64,000 bases of DNA from Paenibacillus massiliensis 2301065 = DSM 16942 (GCF_000377505.1 NZ_KB898186.1:434001-498000); one strand, 5' to 3'. Positions 24,480 through 32,708 are shown, counted from the first letter of the stretch. Notes: a model not told the origin generated them from the sequence alone. Made by a program: numbers and translations.

Positions 24480-25078
24480 GATGATTTTCCCTCCACATAA
24501 CTCAGATTCTTACGCCAATAGTGAACGGTGAAATAAGCCAGCCGTTGCATCCATCGTCTAACCGCCATGAAGAGTAGTATGCCTGCTCCTGTCATGAACA
24601 GGGATAAGAACAGGTTGAACCAGTGGAATTCGCGGTTCATAATCCACTCTGCGATCAGAGCCAGCGGCGCGACCAGACAGGATATAGCAATGGCAGCAAG
24701 TGAGAACCAGAGGCTCCAGATCACGGAGAATACGGGAAGTCCGATCATCAGATTCAATAGTACAAGTCCAATGATGATAAGGGCTGTTGCTACCGGGTGT
24801 CTCTTTTTTACAGGTGCAGATGTCCAATCTTGCATTGTCGAAGCTTGTAGGGTCTCATCTTGTATTCCCTCAACCTGTGCAGTCGGAAATTCCTCTAGTG
24901 CTTCGATCGCAATATCAACGGGATGACCCAACTCCCTGGAGATATCCTCCTCGCTCTTCCCGCTGGCCATTCCGAATGTGAAGTGCTGCTCCATATCCTC
25001 CAGCAACTCCCTGCGAATGTGCGGTGGCAGTGGTCTAAGATGCGTCTCTAGCTCTTTCATAAACTCATGCTTCTTCAT
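24476..25078 (-). CDS. HAAS/DUF1700-domain membrane protein
   Basis: A 200-residue protein. The N-terminal HAAS-type domain (MKKHEFMKELETHLRPLPPHIRRELLEDMEQHF..GMASGKSEEDISRELGHP) matches DUF1700, and the C-terminal half has three to four membrane helices. Such proteins are almost always encoded directly after PadR regulators, as here, and may act as membrane sensors or anti-regulators. ATG 25078 with GGAGGAAGG is chosen; it overlaps the PadR stop by 14 nt. A longer frame from 25120 lies inside the PadR gene and is rejected. Confidence 0.85.
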   Translation of the reverse strand: MKKHEFMKELETHLRPLPPHIRRELLEDMEQHFTFGMASGKSEEDISRELGHPVDIAIEALEEFPTAQVEGIQDETLQASTMQDWTSAPVKKRHPVATALIIIGLVLLNLMIGLPVFSVIWSLWFSLAAIAISCLVAPLALIAEWIMNREFHWFNLFLSLFMTGAGILLFMAVRRWMQRLAYFTVHYWRKNLSYVEGKSS

Positions 25079-25400
25079 GCCCGTGTCCTTCCTCCAAGAG
25101 ATTGGTGACATTGTGTACAAAATGATTCCATTCCATATGCAGGACCTGCATATACTCTCTGCCCGTAGGGGTGAGATGATAATACTTGCGTGGCGGTCCT
25201 TCGCTCGATTCCTGCAAGTAGGTTGTGCAGTAGCCCTCAGTTACTAGACGACGCAACAGAGGATACAGCGCCCCCTCCGCGACCTCTACATGCTTGGACA
25301 CCGCCTGCACCAACTCGTAGCCGTAACGGTCTTGGCGGCTTATTAATACAAGAACGCACAGTTCCAATACGCCTTTTTTAAATTGAATATGCACGTTCAA
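25065..25400 (-). CDS. PadR-family transcriptional regulator
   Basis: A 111-residue winged-helix protein: FKKGVLELCVLVLISRQDRYGYELVQAVSKHVEVAEGALYPLLRRLVTEGY is the PadR DNA-binding core, with the typical GPPRKYYHLTPTGREYM wing, then a dimerisation helix. Starts at TTG 25400 with GGAGGG 9 nt upstream. PadR regulators of this subgroup repress their own operon; here that would be the HAAS and DUF4097 genes, a presumptive envelope-stress unit. Confidence 0.9.
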   Translation of the reverse strand: MNVHIQFKKGVLELCVLVLISRQDRYGYELVQAVSKHVEVAEGALYPLLRRLVTEGYCTTYLQESSEGPPRKYYHLTPTGREYMQVLHMEWNHFVHNVTNLLEEGHGHEEA

Positions 25401-25643
25401 TGGCTGGAACCCTCCAAATTCGTAATCAAAATGTGAATCACTTATGATCCGTACGGCCTTACGATCTAAGCCTTATGATCAAAGAATCAACAACGAATCG
25501 AATCCATGAGAATGATCTATGAATCGTCTTGATCTATGAAATGACATGATCTATACAAAGTTCAGTACTGTGCATTGAACAGTAGTTAAGTATAACTTAT
25601 CACCCTGTACTGAATAATGCAAGGTACTGGCCATGAAAAAACT
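25401..25643. other. Intergenic region with TGATCTATGAA-type words
   Basis: Between the divergent side of padR and the nrdG terminator. Several imperfect copies of ATGATCTATGAA occur around 25510-25560; no gene or clear promoter pair was identified. Confidence 0.35.
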
Positions 25644-25692
25644 AACCAGCGTTCTTCGGAACAGCCAAAAAAGCTGTTGAAGACTGCTGGTT
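25644..25692 (-). terminator. Terminator of the nrdDG operon
   Basis: AACCAGC..AACAGC and GCTGTT..GCTGGTT form a two-part stem; on the minus strand it is followed by TTAGTTTTTTC. Confidence 0.88.
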
Positions 25693-25744
25693 AGGTATGG
25701 ATTAATCTGGAATTCTGTACTGAACATCTGAGCTGTATTGAGAG

Positions 25745-26290
25745 CTACCAGCGGGCAGAGCCTGAGAGTGCCACCTTCTCCTTGTTCGTCTGATCAGACC
25801 AGAGCACGCAAGCTCCGGCCCGGATACTGGCTGGCACATCGACAAGGCGCTGATTGCGGCTACCCCGGAAGGGGAGAGACACATCCTTCTCGGCCTGAAC
25901 GAAGCGTCCATCCACGATGACATCGCATAGCTCGGCAAGCGTCCGCCGCTCCTCATCCTCCAGTAGCTCTTCATACACGAATCCGGTATAAGCCCAGACG
26001 CTGCGGTTCGGACAGCTTTGTCTGAACTTGCGCACGAATTCAGCGCATTCCCCGGCGGAGAAGAAGGGATCTCCCCCGCAGAGTGTCAGCCCGTCCAACA
26101 GCGGATTGCCCGCAATCTCTCGAATGATTTCCTGCTGGCGGACTTCAGTGAACAGTTCTCCGCTGCGGAAGCTCCATGATTCCGGGTTGAAGCAGCCAGG
26201 ACAGGCGTGCCGGCAGCCGCTGATGAAGACTACTGCTCGCAGGCCTATACCTTCATTTAGTGATTCAGGGATGTATCCGAGCAGATTCAC
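25745..26290 (-). CDS. nrdG: Anaerobic ribonucleotide reductase activating enzyme
   Basis: A 181-residue radical-SAM protein that installs the glycyl radical on NrdD. The radical-SAM cysteine motif is CRHACPGC (CxxxCxxC) near residue 26, followed by LTLCGGDPFF for SAM binding. ATG overlaps the nrdD stop by 4 nt (ATGA). Followed by a strong terminator at 25644. Confidence 0.95.
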   Translation of the reverse strand: MNLLGYIPESLNEGIGLRAVVFISGCRHACPGCFNPESWSFRSGELFTEVRQQEIIREIAGNPLLDGLTLCGGDPFFSAGECAEFVRKFRQSCPNRSVWAYTGFVYEELLEDEERRTLAELCDVIVDGRFVQAEKDVSLPFRGSRNQRLVDVPASIRAGACVLWSDQTNKEKVALSGSARW

Positions 26291-28230
26291 TGGTGCTTCA
26301 CCCGATCACGAACTTCCGCCTGCTTGGCTCCATTGAAGCGTACAGTGTAGTCCCCAGTAAGGTAGCCGGTCACGCGGCGCAGACGCTGGAAGTGGGTCGT
26401 GCTCTCTTCAGCTTCACATTTCGGGCATTCGGAGCCAATAATCCCTTCATAACCGCAGCATGGGCAACGGTCGATCGGATGATTGATCGAGAAGTAGCCT
26501 ACATTTTGTGACAGCGCGTATTGCACAATCGAACGAAAAGCAACAGGATTACTACGCACATTACCATCCAACTCAATATAAGAGATAGCGCCCGCATTGC
26601 ACCAGAGGTGGAAAGGAGCCTCCAGTTCGATCTTCCGTGCAGCTGGTAGCGGATAGTATACCGGAATATGGAAGGAGTTCGTGTAGTATTCACGATCTGT
26701 AACTCCTTCGATAACGCCGAACTCGCGCGCATCCAGCTGTGTGAATTTGCCGGACAGTCCTTCGGCAGGTGTTGCGAACAACGTAATATTCAATTCATGC
26801 TGCTCACTCATCCGATCGCAGAAGCTCCGCATGGCTGTGATGACGCGTTGAGCTTCACGATAGACTGTATCATTCTCTCCGTGATGCTGACCGTACATCG
26901 CCTTCATGCATTCAGCCACGCCGATGAATCCCAGTGCAAGGGTCCCATGCTTCAGCAGATCGCCGACCTTATCCTCAGGGGATAGCTGCTCGCCGCCCTC
27001 CCAGACTCCTTCTCTCATCATGAAGTCCGAAGCCTTCGCAGGCTGATTCGCTTGAATACGATAACGATGGATCAGACCCTCGACAGCGATCTCCATCATC
27101 TCTTTGAGCTTGTCATAGAAACCTTTGATATCAGGCACGGTACGTTGTCCCTGGCAGGTTCCGAATTCGATGCCCAGACGTGGGAGATTGATGGTGTTGA
27201 AGGACAGGTTGCCCTTGCCGCTCTGCCGATTGCGTCCGAAGCGGTCGCCGATTGTACGGGTTCTGCAGCCCATGGTAGCAATGATGGTATCAGGTTCATT
27301 TTCACGGTAGTACGGCAGGTTGAAGCTCGCATCCACATTCACGAAGTTCGGATACATCCGCTTGCTGGAGCATTCAACGGCGAGCTGGAACAGATCATAG
27401 TTCGGATCTTCAGGAGCCTGATTTACTCCTTGCTTACATTGGAAAATATGCTGTGGAAATACCGGTGTCTCTCCGCTACCTAGTCCACGAATCGTGGATT
27501 CGAGCAGGCTCTGAGCGACCAGTCTTCCTTCCATAGAAGTACACATTCCATAGTTCAACGATGTAAAAGGAATCTGTCCGCCTGCCCGGCTGCTCATCGT
27601 ATTGAGGTTGTGGATCAGGGACTCGGCAGCTTGTCTTGTCTCACTAACGGTCTCTTCATGAGCGAATGCCCATGAGCGTGGGCACTCAGCTTGTACCTCT
27701 TCGTTGCTCATCGTAATTAGCTGTTCTTCCATTGTCGTAGACTCGCCGAACAAGCGCATTCCTTTCTGGAAATGTCTACGGAAGGAGCGGGCTACATAAG
27801 GGGCCAGATCCCAGTCAATCTTGTTCGCGGATACCCCGCCGAATTGGCTGTTCTGCTGCGCCTGGAAGATGATGGCGACCAGCGCCATAGCAGACATAAT
27901 CGTCTGCGGCGTACGGACGGAGCCGTTGCCTGTATTGAAGCCGGATTCCAGCAATCTATCGAAAGGAATAAAGATGCAGTTCGTCGTACCGAGCGCATAT
28001 TGATCCATATCATGTACGTACACATAGCCTTCATCAATGGCCTTCAGCAATGCTGAGGGCAGTACCTGCTCTCTTGTATACCATTTTGCATATTCCGAGC
28101 CCAATTTACTCATCTTACCGCTGAAGGAGTCTCCGTTCAGATTCGCGTTTTCCCGCAGCATTTCAAGATCTTGAGCTCCAATGACACGTTCACCTATAGT
28201 ATGAACAGATGTTCCTGAGGTTGTCTTCAT
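26287..28230 (-). CDS. nrdD: Anaerobic (class III) ribonucleoside-triphosphate reductase
   Basis: A 647-residue oxygen-sensitive reductase making dNTPs without oxygen. The C-terminal glycyl-radical motif is RVTGYLTGDYT and the four-Cys zinc site is CPCCGYEG..CPKC just before it. The N-terminus begins directly with the finger-loop domain and has no ATP-cone, so allosteric dATP inhibition through that domain is missing. The ATG has GGAGGG upstream. Expression signals upstream: two NrdR-like boxes, a promoter and an Fnr-type palindrome (see separate entries). Confidence 0.95.
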   Translation of the reverse strand: MKTTSGTSVHTIGERVIGAQDLEMLRENANLNGDSFSGKMSKLGSEYAKWYTREQVLPSALLKAIDEGYVYVHDMDQYALGTTNCIFIPFDRLLESGFNTGNGSVRTPQTIMSAMALVAIIFQAQQNSQFGGVSANKIDWDLAPYVARSFRRHFQKGMRLFGESTTMEEQLITMSNEEVQAECPRSWAFAHEETVSETRQAAESLIHNLNTMSSRAGGQIPFTSLNYGMCTSMEGRLVAQSLLESTIRGLGSGETPVFPQHIFQCKQGVNQAPEDPNYDLFQLAVECSSKRMYPNFVNVDASFNLPYYRENEPDTIIATMGCRTRTIGDRFGRNRQSGKGNLSFNTINLPRLGIEFGTCQGQRTVPDIKGFYDKLKEMMEIAVEGLIHRYRIQANQPAKASDFMMREGVWEGGEQLSPEDKVGDLLKHGTLALGFIGVAECMKAMYGQHHGENDTVYREAQRVITAMRSFCDRMSEQHELNITLFATPAEGLSGKFTQLDAREFGVIEGVTDREYYTNSFHIPVYYPLPAARKIELEAPFHLWCNAGAISYIELDGNVRSNPVAFRSIVQYALSQNVGYFSINHPIDRCPCCGYEGIIGSECPKCEAEESTTHFQRLRRVTGYLTGDYTVRFNGAKQAEVRDRVKHQ

Positions 28231-28251
28231 ATTGGGTTACCCTCCGTCAAT

Positions 28252-28299
28252 TCACAATATATTGTTATATGATTGTCCCATTGTATCTATATGTGGTGT
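28252..28299 (-). promoter_or_regulatory. Two NrdR-like boxes in the nrdDG promoter
   Basis: Box 1 contains the palindrome ACAATATATTGT (28254-28265). Box 2, TATCTATATGTGGTGT (28284-28299), matches one half of the NrdR consensus ACACwATATATwGTGT well. Their centres are 32 bp apart, the helical phasing typical of NrdR targets. They flank a -10 (TACAAT, 28285-28280), consistent with repression. No nrdR gene is in the window. Confidence 0.6.
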
Positions 28300-28307
28300 T
28301 TTTTGAA

Positions 28308-28323
28308 TGTGACATTGATCACA
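28308..28323 (-). promoter_or_regulatory. Fnr/Crp-type operator TGTGA-N6-TCACA
   Basis: A perfect palindrome TGTGACATTGATCACA, the consensus of Bacillus Fnr (TGTGA-N6-TCACA). Its centre is about 42 bp upstream of the transcription start implied by the TACAAT -10 of nrdD, the class II activator position. It is also 200 nt upstream of the divergent Rrf2 gene. Confidence 0.75.
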
Positions 28324-28525
28324 CTGAGTAGGTGCCCAATGCCAGCAAGCCCTCTGTATACAGGGAAGAGAAGCTTGAGATATTTTTTGAGGTTCGATAT
28401 GATGAACTTGTTGATAGCGTTTACATTAATGGGTGCGAAATGTGTAGTTCCTTGAAGTTCCCCGGTGGTTCACGTACAATATATTAATTCGGTAAGTCCA
28501 AATGGGATCGAGGTGTCCTGGGGTT

Positions 28526-28960
28526 GTGAGCAAAGAGAAAAGAATGCGTCAAGCCACGCCTAAATGGCTTGGTGTAGCTGTGCAGGCGCTATTGTTCTTG
28601 GAGCGTGATGGGCAAATGTGCGCTAGTGGAGATATAGCTGCTTGTATCGGTAGTGAGGTGACATTGGTCCGAAGAGTGCTTGCACGGCTGGTACAGGCCG
28701 GACTCATTACGGCGAAGGAAGGGCGAGTAGGAGGGTATTGTCTTACCCGGTCCTGCAAGGAGATTACACTGGCTGATGTATATCGGGCTGTGGAGATCTA
28801 TGAGCCTATATGTCCAGGGATGATACCACCGTCGCCCAATACCTATTGTGCAGGTGTGACATCTGCGCTTACGAATATCATACAGGAATCGGAGCAGCAG
28901 ATGTTGAAGTCATGGGAGCAGCATACACTGGCCTCACTCGCTGTCTATTGTGAGAATTAG
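28526..28960 (+). CDS. Rrf2-family transcriptional regulator
   Basis: A ~144-residue winged-helix regulator. The core reads KWLGVAVQALLFLERDGQMCASGDIAACIGSEVTLVRRVLARLVQAGLITAKEGRVGGYCLTR, with the Rrf2-typical Gly-Gly wing. Cys96 and Cys108 (..PICPGMIPPSPNTYC..) could help hold an Fe-S cluster as in NsrR/IscR, though this family also has cluster-free members. Start is uncertain: GTG 28526 has GAGGTG ~11 nt before; ATG 28544 is the alternative. It is divergent from nrdDG and shares the intergenic Fnr-like site, so it may respond to anaerobic or redox conditions. Confidence 0.8.
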   Translation: MSKEKRMRQATPKWLGVAVQALLFLERDGQMCASGDIAACIGSEVTLVRRVLARLVQAGLITAKEGRVGGYCLTRSCKEITLADVYRAVEIYEPICPGMIPPSPNTYCAGVTSALTNIIQESEQQMLKSWEQHTLASLAVYCEN

Positions 28961-29108
28961 CAGAACTTGAGCGGATCTCTTGTACATCTGAGGAGATTTG
29001 CTGGCTGTGTAGATATGAGGGTGGACAGGCCAAATGGTGTAAGATGAAGTCAGTGATTTGTGCTGTGAATAGGGGTAAGGTAAAGAATAATTAAATAAAG
29101 TTGAACCG

Positions 29109-29140
29109 AGATGATGCCTGCTGGCTTCATCTTTTTTTTT
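29109..29140 (+). terminator. Terminator after the Rrf2 region
   Basis: GATGATGCC and GGCTTCATC form the stem with loop TGCT, followed by nine T (with one C). It lies ~150 nt after the Rrf2 stop. Confidence 0.85.
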
Positions 29141-29237
29141 GTAGCTTCCGTGTTGAACGGGGGAGTGCAGCGGCTTCATATTCACATTTTATCGGGGCAG
29201 AACTAGCCTGTGTAATGATGTACCAATTCGCATTATC

Positions 29238-29276
29238 TTGACGATCTATAGATTTAGATTTATACTAGGTCTAAAT
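29238..29276 (+). promoter_or_regulatory. Promoter with overlapping dyad for the Fur/PerR-type gene
   Basis: -35 TTGACG (29238-29243), 17 nt, -10 TATACT (29261-29266). An inverted repeat ATTTAGA (29252-29258) / TCTAAAT (29270-29276) surrounds the -10, positioned for autorepression, likely by the Fur-family protein encoded next. Confidence 0.75.
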
Positions 29277-29341
29277 TGTTATTTATACTCATTATAAATT
29301 AAGATAGAATACAAATCGTTGATATAGAAGGAGTGATTCTT

Positions 29342-29737
29342 ATGAAATCCTTGAATCTCACCATTCAAAGACAGGCTGTATATGATGTTGTACGTGAATC
29401 ACACGATCACCCAACAGCCGCGGATGTGATGGAGCGCTTGAATGAACGGGGATATAATCTGGCTTACGGTACCGTCTACAATTCACTTCGTTATCTGAGT
29501 GACAAGGAGCTCATTCGGGAGCTGAAGCTTGGGGATACAGCAAGTCGCTATGACGGATTGATGGATGATCATCAGCATGTCATTTGCCAGGTATGTGGTC
29601 GTGTGGATGAGGTCATGAGCAGAGTGCCCGATGCATGGATGAAGCAGGTTGCTGTTGAGACAGGCTACGATGTAGCTCACGCCCATGTCGTATTCGGAGG
29701 AGTGTGCCCTGAATGCCAGAGCAAGCGAATCAGGTAA
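29342..29737 (+). CDS. Fur-family regulator (PerR-like)
   Basis: A 131-residue metalloregulator. Winged-helix N-terminus ending in GTVYNSLRYLSDKELI, a regulatory-site segment SRYDGLMDDHQHVICQVCGRVDEV with His/Asp ligands, and two CxxC pairs (CQVC and CPEC) for structural zinc. This pattern fits PerR-type peroxide sensors as well as Fur/Zur; PerR-like is preferred but not proven. ATG 29342 with AAGGAGTG 8 nt upstream is chosen over a GTG inside that site. Its own promoter carries a dyad; the OmpR-type gene follows with an overlap. Confidence 0.88.
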   Translation: MKSLNLTIQRQAVYDVVRESHDHPTAADVMERLNERGYNLAYGTVYNSLRYLSDKELIRELKLGDTASRYDGLMDDHQHVICQVCGRVDEVMSRVPDAWMKQVAVETGYDVAHAHVVFGGVCPECQSKRIR

Positions 29738-30522
29738 CATCAGGAATTTCCATGAATCAAGTGAATAACGTGCACCAAGCGAATTCCGGGAATCAAGTGA
29801 ATGATGTGAATCTCTATGAGCCGTTGTATTGCCCTGTGACGAGTCGGATTACTTTGATAAGCCCGGTGCCTGCCCATGTCCAGACCTGGATCAGCATGCT
29901 CTCGGCCTCCTGCTATGATGTGATGGTATTCCACCGTTGGGAGCCGCAAGTCCAGGGACAGCTGACGACGGATCTGCTGGTACTCGACTGCACCTCACTG
30001 CATGGCATTGGCGAGCTGAAGAGCTGGTACGACCAGACTCGTCCTGAGCTGGAAGGGCTACAGCGTATGTTGCTGGTCACTCCAACGGTGCTGGAGGAAG
30101 CTGGGTCACTACTGCCCGATGAAGAGCTGCTCGCTTGGCCAGCCTCGGCGAATGTGACGATCAGTCGGGTGGAGGAGCTAATCAGTCGCCTGCCAGCTAC
30201 CGCTGGGCAGCAAGCAACCAGCCGCAGAACCGTGTTCAAGGACATCTGGATTGATCAAGACAGGATGACCGTCCAGCTAAGCGAGCAGAGCATCAGCCTG
30301 ACCAAGACGGAATATGACCTATTGCTTATGCTCATTGAGGCGCAAGGTCGTGTTATTTCCAGAGAACAAATGATGAAGGAGATCTGGGATACGGATTTTG
30401 CAGGTGGAAGTAACGTGGTAGATGTCCATGTTAAGAGTCTGCGCAAGAAGCTGGGAGACAGTGCGTCGGCTCCGAAATATATAGCTACGATTAGAGGAGC
30501 AGGCTACCGTCTGGCGGACTAG
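29713..30522 (+). CDS. OmpR-type winged-helix regulator with degenerate receiver
   Basis: A 269-residue protein whose C-terminal ~95 residues are a clear OmpR/PhoB winged helix (QSISLTKTEYDLLLMLIEAQGRVISREQMMKEIWD ... RKKLGDSASAPKYIATIRGAGYRL). Residues ~45-150 resemble a receiver fold but lack the N-terminal acidic pair; one Asp (LLVLDCTS) could be the phosphoacceptor equivalent. The first ~35 residues are Asn/Gln-rich with a repeated NQVN motif. No histidine kinase gene is nearby, so this is an orphan, possibly phosphorylation-independent. Start uncertain: ATG 29713 has GGAGGAG upstream but overlaps the previous gene by 25 nt; ATG 29752 is the alternative. Confidence 0.8.
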   Translation: MPEQANQVTSGISMNQVNNVHQANSGNQVNDVNLYEPLYCPVTSRITLISPVPAHVQTWISMLSASCYDVMVFHRWEPQVQGQLTTDLLVLDCTSLHGIGELKSWYDQTRPELEGLQRMLLVTPTVLEEAGSLLPDEELLAWPASANVTISRVEELISRLPATAGQQATSRRTVFKDIWIDQDRMTVQLSEQSISLTKTEYDLLLMLIEAQGRVISREQMMKEIWDTDFAGGSNVVDVHVKSLRKKLGDSASAPKYIATIRGAGYRLAD

Positions 30523-30616
30523 CTAACTAGCTGGGAATAACTAATTATAGATTGACCCGAACTCTTAACATCCTCAGTTCAATCTATATATATCATAAAT
30601 TGACGAAATCAGGAAT

Positions 30617-30652
30617 TTGACTTTCGATTAATAATCACTACAATGAGTAGTG
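30617..30652 (+). promoter_or_regulatory. blaI promoter with BlaI-type operator
   Basis: -35 TTGACT (30617-30622), 16 nt, -10 TACAAT (30639-30644). A dyad CACTACAATGAGTAGTG (30636-30652) covers the -10, one mismatch from the perfect form seen at 31973, and fits the BlaI/MecI family ACTACA/TGTAGT core. Confidence 0.75.
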
Positions 30653-30662
30653 TGAGGTGTGC

Positions 30663-31079
30663 ATGATGAAGAGACTCAACTTCAAGGGCGGAGAGACAGG
30701 CTTGAATCGTTTTTTTGGACCATTGGAATCCAAGATCATGGATCAGCTATGGAATCAGCCAAGACAGAGCATCAAGGAAGTTCAGACGGCACTTGAGCAT
30801 GATAAGGACATCAGCTTCAATACGGTTATGACGGTCATGAATCGCCTGGTGACCAAAGGAATTCTGAGTAAGCAGCTACGTGGACGGACCTCGCTCTATG
30901 AGCCTGTTCTGACGAGAGAGGAATTCATGGAGGCCCAGTCCAAGGAGCTAAGTCATGATCTTCTGGAGCAATTCGGGCCGCTGGCTGTCAATCACATGAT
31001 TGATGCGCTGGAGGAGGCCGACCCTGAGTTGATTGAGAGGCTTGAACAAAAAATCAAACAATGGAAAAAGGATAGGTGA
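30663..31079 (+). CDS. BlaI/MecI-family repressor
   Basis: A 138-residue winged-helix repressor: FGPLESKIMDQLWNQPRQSIKEVQTALEHDKDISFNTVMTVMNRLVTKGILSKQLRGRTSLYEPVLTREEF is the BlaI/MecI/CopY DNA-binding region, followed by a helical dimerisation tail. ATG 30663 has GAGGTG 4-5 nt upstream; ATG 30666 is equally possible. It overlaps its own operator region and is followed by an M56 protease gene with a 3-nt gap, as in bla/mec sensor pairs. No beta-lactamase gene is present in the window. Confidence 0.88.
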   Translation: MMKRLNFKGGETGLNRFFGPLESKIMDQLWNQPRQSIKEVQTALEHDKDISFNTVMTVMNRLVTKGILSKQLRGRTSLYEPVLTREEFMEAQSKELSHDLLEQFGPLAVNHMIDALEEADPELIERLEQKIKQWKKDR

Positions 31080-31081
31080 CC

Positions 31082-31942
31082 ATGTGGAAAAGCCGTTCCC
31101 GATTGCTTTTTGCTGCCGGAGCGGGCTTGTCCGGCCTGATGCTGGTGCAAATGTTCATGTATGCCGGCCATACGTTATTGAACTGGGATTTGAACTTTAA
31201 TGTATTTCAAATCTGCAGACAGTTGTTGGAATCCCTGCATATTGGTTATCTTGTAGATGGCTTGAATCTGCTGGTCCTGCTGACGTTTATAGTGTCCTTG
31301 ATCATGACCATCCGTCAGATTGCTGCTGAACGAGCCGCTCTTCGACATCTGGATAGCCTGGAGCATAGCGTATGGACGAAGCAACTGAATGCGACCTATG
31401 CCACTGCAGGATTAGGGCGAATTCAGGTCATTGAGTACGATCGTCCTGCGGCCTTTACATTGGGATTGCTGCAGCCCCGGATTATAGTGTCAACAGAACT
31501 GCTGTCCATGCTGGACGAGGAGGAACAGGCCGCTGTCATCTATCATGAGGCTCATCATATGCGACATTATGATCCGCTGAAGACCTGGACGCTTCAGCTC
31601 AGCGCTGTGCTATTGTTCTATATTCCCGTCCTGCGTCACATTCTTGAGCACTATAAGACAGCACGTGAGATTCTTGCAGACAATGAAGCGATCCATCGCA
31701 CAGGGAGCCCTGCTGGTCTGGGCAGTGCACTACTGAAGCTACTGAAGAAGCCTTCGGCAGAAGTTACACCGGTCACAGGAGCAGTACATTCCTTCTTTGC
31801 GGGCACTTCTATTAATTACAGAATCCTGCGAATTCTTCATCCTGATCAGGATCTGCCGCCAAGAATGCCACGTAAGCCGGTGATGATATCGGTACAAGTA
31901 TTATCGGTATTAACTTTGTTATTCGCGTTCGCTGTGATCTAG
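31082..31942 (+). CDS. M56-family membrane metallopeptidase (BlaR1-like without sensor domain)
   Basis: A 286-residue membrane protein with several helices (about residues 10-30, 55-75, 175-195, 265-285). The zinc-protease motif is YHEAHHMRHYD (HExxH), with downstream EILADNEA as a likely third-ligand region. It ends shortly after, so the penicillin-binding sensor domain of BlaR1/MecR1 is absent. By analogy it would cleave the BlaI-like repressor in response to some signal, but the signal is unknown. ATG 31082 is preferred over GTG 31076, which overlaps the upstream stop. Confidence 0.85.
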   Translation: MWKSRSRLLFAAGAGLSGLMLVQMFMYAGHTLLNWDLNFNVFQICRQLLESLHIGYLVDGLNLLVLLTFIVSLIMTIRQIAAERAALRHLDSLEHSVWTKQLNATYATAGLGRIQVIEYDRPAAFTLGLLQPRIIVSTELLSMLDEEEQAAVIYHEAHHMRHYDPLKTWTLQLSAVLLFYIPVLRHILEHYKTAREILADNEAIHRTGSPAGLGSALLKLLKKPSAEVTPVTGAVHSFFAGTSINYRILRILHPDQDLPPRMPRKPVMISVQVLSVLTLLFAFAVI

Positions 31943-31972
31943 CATCACAGCAACGTTTATTTTTACAAACAA

Positions 31973-31989
31973 CACTACACTATGTAGTG
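31973..31989 (+). promoter_or_regulatory. BlaI-type operator upstream of doxX
   Basis: CACTACACTATGTAGTG is a perfect CACTACA / TGTAGTG palindrome with a 3-nt centre, the same dyad as at 30636. It lies 23 nt upstream of the DoxX start, putting the two units in one regulon. Confidence 0.8.
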
Positions 31990-32012
31990 ATACGAAAAAA
32001 GGAGGAAATATG

Positions 32013-32417
32013 ATGAATCAAAAGACGCTTCATATTGGATTGTTATTGGTGAGGTTGATGACAGGTGTAATCTTCCTGGTGCATGGTATGCAGAAATTTC
32101 AGGGACTGGAAGGGACGGCCGGCTTTTTCTCCAGCATAGGCATTCCGGGGCCACTGGCCCCTGTCGTTGCAGCAATAGAACTGCTGGGTGGTATCGCTCT
32201 GATTCTCGGCCTGGGTACTCGCTTTGCCGGCGCTGCCTTGACCGTGATCATGTTAGGTGTTCTACTGACAGCGAAGATGGGACAGCCTTATATGGCTCTG
32301 GAGCTCGATCTGATTGTACTGTTCGCTTCTCTTCAGCAGGCGCTCGTAGGTAGTGGCCAATATGGACTGGATGCCGTTCTGTTCCGCAAAAAATCAGCCC
32401 CAGCGATCAGTGCGTAA
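32013..32417 (+). CDS. DoxX-family membrane protein
   Basis: A 134-residue four-helix integral membrane protein. LLLVRLMTGVIFLVHGMQKFQGLEGTAGFFSSIGIPGPLAPVVAAIELLGGIALILGLGTRFA is the DoxX signature. Members are linked to thiosulfate/quinone chemistry or oxidative-stress protection, with few direct functions known. GGAGG lies 7 nt before ATG 32013 (ATG 32010 is closer). The BlaI-type operator upstream suggests control by the adjacent repressor. Confidence 0.88.
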   Translation: MNQKTLHIGLLLVRLMTGVIFLVHGMQKFQGLEGTAGFFSSIGIPGPLAPVVAAIELLGGIALILGLGTRFAGAALTVIMLGVLLTAKMGQPYMALELDLIVLFASLQQALVGSGQYGLDAVLFRKKSAPAISA

Positions 32418-32560
32418 TCCACCCGAGAATCTTGTAGCATCTACGTTCAGTGCATATAACGAATCAACGGGTGTATTACGAAGCTCAGTGAGTGAATGGT
32501 AGAATGCCACCATTACCACGTAGCACAACCATAACTACTATCTAAAAGTCAAGTGCATCT

Positions 32561-32590
32561 AAGCGGTCCGAGTTCGCTCGGCCGCTTTTT
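32561..32590 (+). terminator. Terminator after doxX
   Basis: AAGCGG-CCGAG and CTCGG-CCGCTT with a TTCG loop and one bulge, followed by TTTTT. The remaining ~140 nt before 32561 hold no recognised gene. Confidence 0.85.
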
Positions 32591-32708
32591 GCCATGTCAT
32601 CATATGCTGATGAGGACCCCGAAATTCTTGTAACAGCATAACTAAGGCACTCTAATTATAGTGCCAATAATTACTAAAGTTAATAAGCTATTTTTAAATT
32701 TATTTAAT

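Noticed and set aside
25401..25643. Promoter or small RNA in the padR/nrdG gap
   Set aside because: Repeated ATGATCTATGAA words only; no -35/-10 pair of good quality and no transcript-like structure.
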